Shown one piece after another: positions 6,315-7,361 of a DNA stretch of 7,361 nt. Made by a program: the position numbers and the translations under genes. The notes beneath the pieces are model-generated. The model did no database searches. It was not told the origin of the DNA and saw nothing but the letters and a program-made list of their open reading frames with translations. Location of the stretch: positions 1 through 7,361 of the forward strand of contig JAEYZX010000090.1 of the NCBI GenBank assembly GCA_023427845.1, given 5' to 3'. The stretch comes from Bacteroidota bacterium (GTDB lineage: Bacteria; Bacteroidota; Bacteroidia; Flavobacteriales; Flavobacteriaceae). Within the stretch, counting starts at the first letter, position 1, and every line of letters begins with the position of its first letter.

Positions 6315-7361
6315 TCATTCACGATAAAAAACACGCTTCACACGCTGTGAAATTCCGGTTAATATTTCATACGGAATGGTTCCCAGTTTTTGTGCCATAT
6401 AGATTACACTCGGACTTTCACCGAATACGATCACGCTATCGCCTTCCTTACAGGTAATTCCGGTCACGTTGACCATTAGCATGTCCATACAGACATTTCC
6501 GACAATAGGTGCCGGATTGTTGTTTATCGTTACAAAACCTACTTCATTTCCCCAGCTACGCGGAATCCCATCGGCATAACCGATAGGGATCGTGGCGATT
6601 TCTGTTGGTTTTTCAGCCACAAAATTCCGACCGTAACCAACACTGTCTCCGGCCGGTATCGTTCGTTTCTGCGAGATTATCGATTTTAGCGTGCCAACGG
6701 TTTGAAGCTCTTTTTGTTCGGTTGAATCGTTCGATACACCATACAATCCGATGCCCAGACGAACCATATCGTATTGCGCAAGCGGAAAGTTTGAGATTCC
6801 TGAACTGTTTAAAATATGTCGTATTGGCTTTATTTTGACCGCATCGATTAAAATTGACGAAAGCTTGTCGTATAGTGCAATCTGCTTATTTGCAAAGTCA
6901 GGGTTGCGTTCATCGCTTGTGGCCAGATGCGACAATATACTTCGGATTTCAACTGCAGATGTCGATTGTAAAATTGCAATAAGTTCAGGAAAATGCGATT
7001 CATCAAATCCAAGTCGGTGCATTCCGGTATCAATTTTTAAATGGATCGGATATTGCGTGAGTTTTTTTTCCGTTGCTATTTTTATAAATGCTTTTAACCC
7101 TTTGATACTGTAGATCTCAGGTTCCAAACCGTATTGGATTATCGAAGCAAAGCTTGTGTTTTCGGGATTCAGCACCATTATCGGAACATTGATTCCCGAT
7201 GATTTCAGCGATATTCCTTCATCGGCAAATGCGACTCCAAGATAATCGACTTTATGATGTTCGAGCAATTTCGCAATTTCAAATCCGCCGTAGCCATAGC
7301 CAAATGCCTTGACCATCACCATCAGTTTTGTTTCCGGGGTAAGCTTTGTGCGATAATAATT
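6315..7361 (-). CDS. alr: Alanine racemase (PLP-dependent), N-terminus beyond window edge
   Basis: Interconverts L- and D-alanine to supply D-Ala for peptidoglycan. The frame is open to the right edge: 348 codons are visible, and reading begins NYYRTKLTPETK before MVMVKAF. The ATG at 7322 is therefore internal, lying only four codons before the PLP-binding lysine (codon 7310-7308). Numbered from ATG 7322: PLP Lys5 in VKAFGYG; KIDTGMHRLG at 96-105 with the equivalents of the carbamylated Lys and of Arg136; RLGIGLYG at 188-195; catalytic Tyr249 in GYADGIPR; and the VCMDM segment at 278-282. The ending ISQRVKRVFYRE is typical. The motif after the lysine is AFGYGYG rather than the commoner ANAYGHG, a variant I associate with Bacteroidota enzymes. 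Some members of this phylum fuse MurF to Alr, and the missing N-terminus leaves that open. At least about 20 residues of a stand-alone enzyme are missing. Confidence 0.95.
   Translation of the reverse strand, partial: NYYRTKLTPETKLMVMVKAFGYGYGGFEIAKLLEHHKVDYLGVAFADEGISLKSSGINVPIMVLNPENTSFASIIQYGLEPEIYSIKGLKAFIKIATEKKLTQYPIHLKIDTGMHRLGFDESHFPELIAILQSTSAVEIRSILSHLATSDERNPDFANKQIALYDKLSSILIDAVKIKPIRHILNSSGISNFPLAQYDMVRLGIGLYGVSNDSTEQKELQTVGTLKSIISQKRTIPAGDSVGYGRNFVAEKPTEIATIPIGYADGIPRSWGNEVGFVTINNNPAPIVGNVCMDMLMVNVTGITCKEGDSVIVFGESPSVIYMAQKLGTIPYEILTGISQRVKRVFYRE

Noticed and set aside
6751..7113. Plus-strand open frame of 120 codons
   Set aside because: It is antisense to alr, whose catalytic motifs are intact across the same bases.

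Overview
The window looks like chromosomal DNA from a member of the Bacteroidota, most likely the Flavobacteriaceae. Four things point there: the protein sequences resemble Flavobacterium homologues as I remember them; the leaders are A/T-rich and lack clear Shine-Dalgarno sites; TAnnTTTG-type -7 promoter elements are present; and the gene set is housekeeping. GC content looks moderate by eye and was not calculated. I see no mobile element, phage gene, CRISPR array, tRNA or rRNA. No stretch longer than about 130 bases lacks a gene.

Layout. Bases 1-1997 (minus) hold a membrane-bound hybrid histidine kinase whose C-terminal end runs off the left edge. A 132-base divergent intergenic region follows. 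Bases 2130-4778 (plus) form a likely three-gene operon: a DAO-family FAD oxidoreductase, the monofunctional peptidoglycan glycosyltransferase mtgA, and an AIM24/TIGR00266-family protein with a GTG start. On the minus strand, facing this operon, lie alr (alanine racemase, N-terminus beyond the right edge), mscL, a clear intrinsic terminator, and asd (aspartate-semialdehyde dehydrogenase) with its own probable promoter. The stop codons of asd and the AIM24-family gene overlap tail to tail by 4 bases.

The most notable observation is that asd is interrupted at codon 170 by an in-frame TAA (5257-5255, minus strand). Before and after it the reading frame, length and catalytic residues are those of a normal full-length enzyme. 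A single base substitution in a tyrosine codon explains this best; it is not a frameshift. Asd is normally essential for diaminopimelate, lysine, threonine and methionine synthesis. The stop is therefore either a sequence error, a recent mutation covered by another copy, or something more unusual such as readthrough or a split enzyme.

How the genes relate: alr (D-alanine), asd (diaminopimelate) and mtgA (glycan polymerisation) all feed peptidoglycan synthesis. mscL protects the same envelope against osmotic downshock. The FAD oxidoreductase and the AIM24-family protein have no assigned substrate or role; their link to mtgA rests only on operon structure. I found no convincing sign of an undescribed defence or mobile system in this window.
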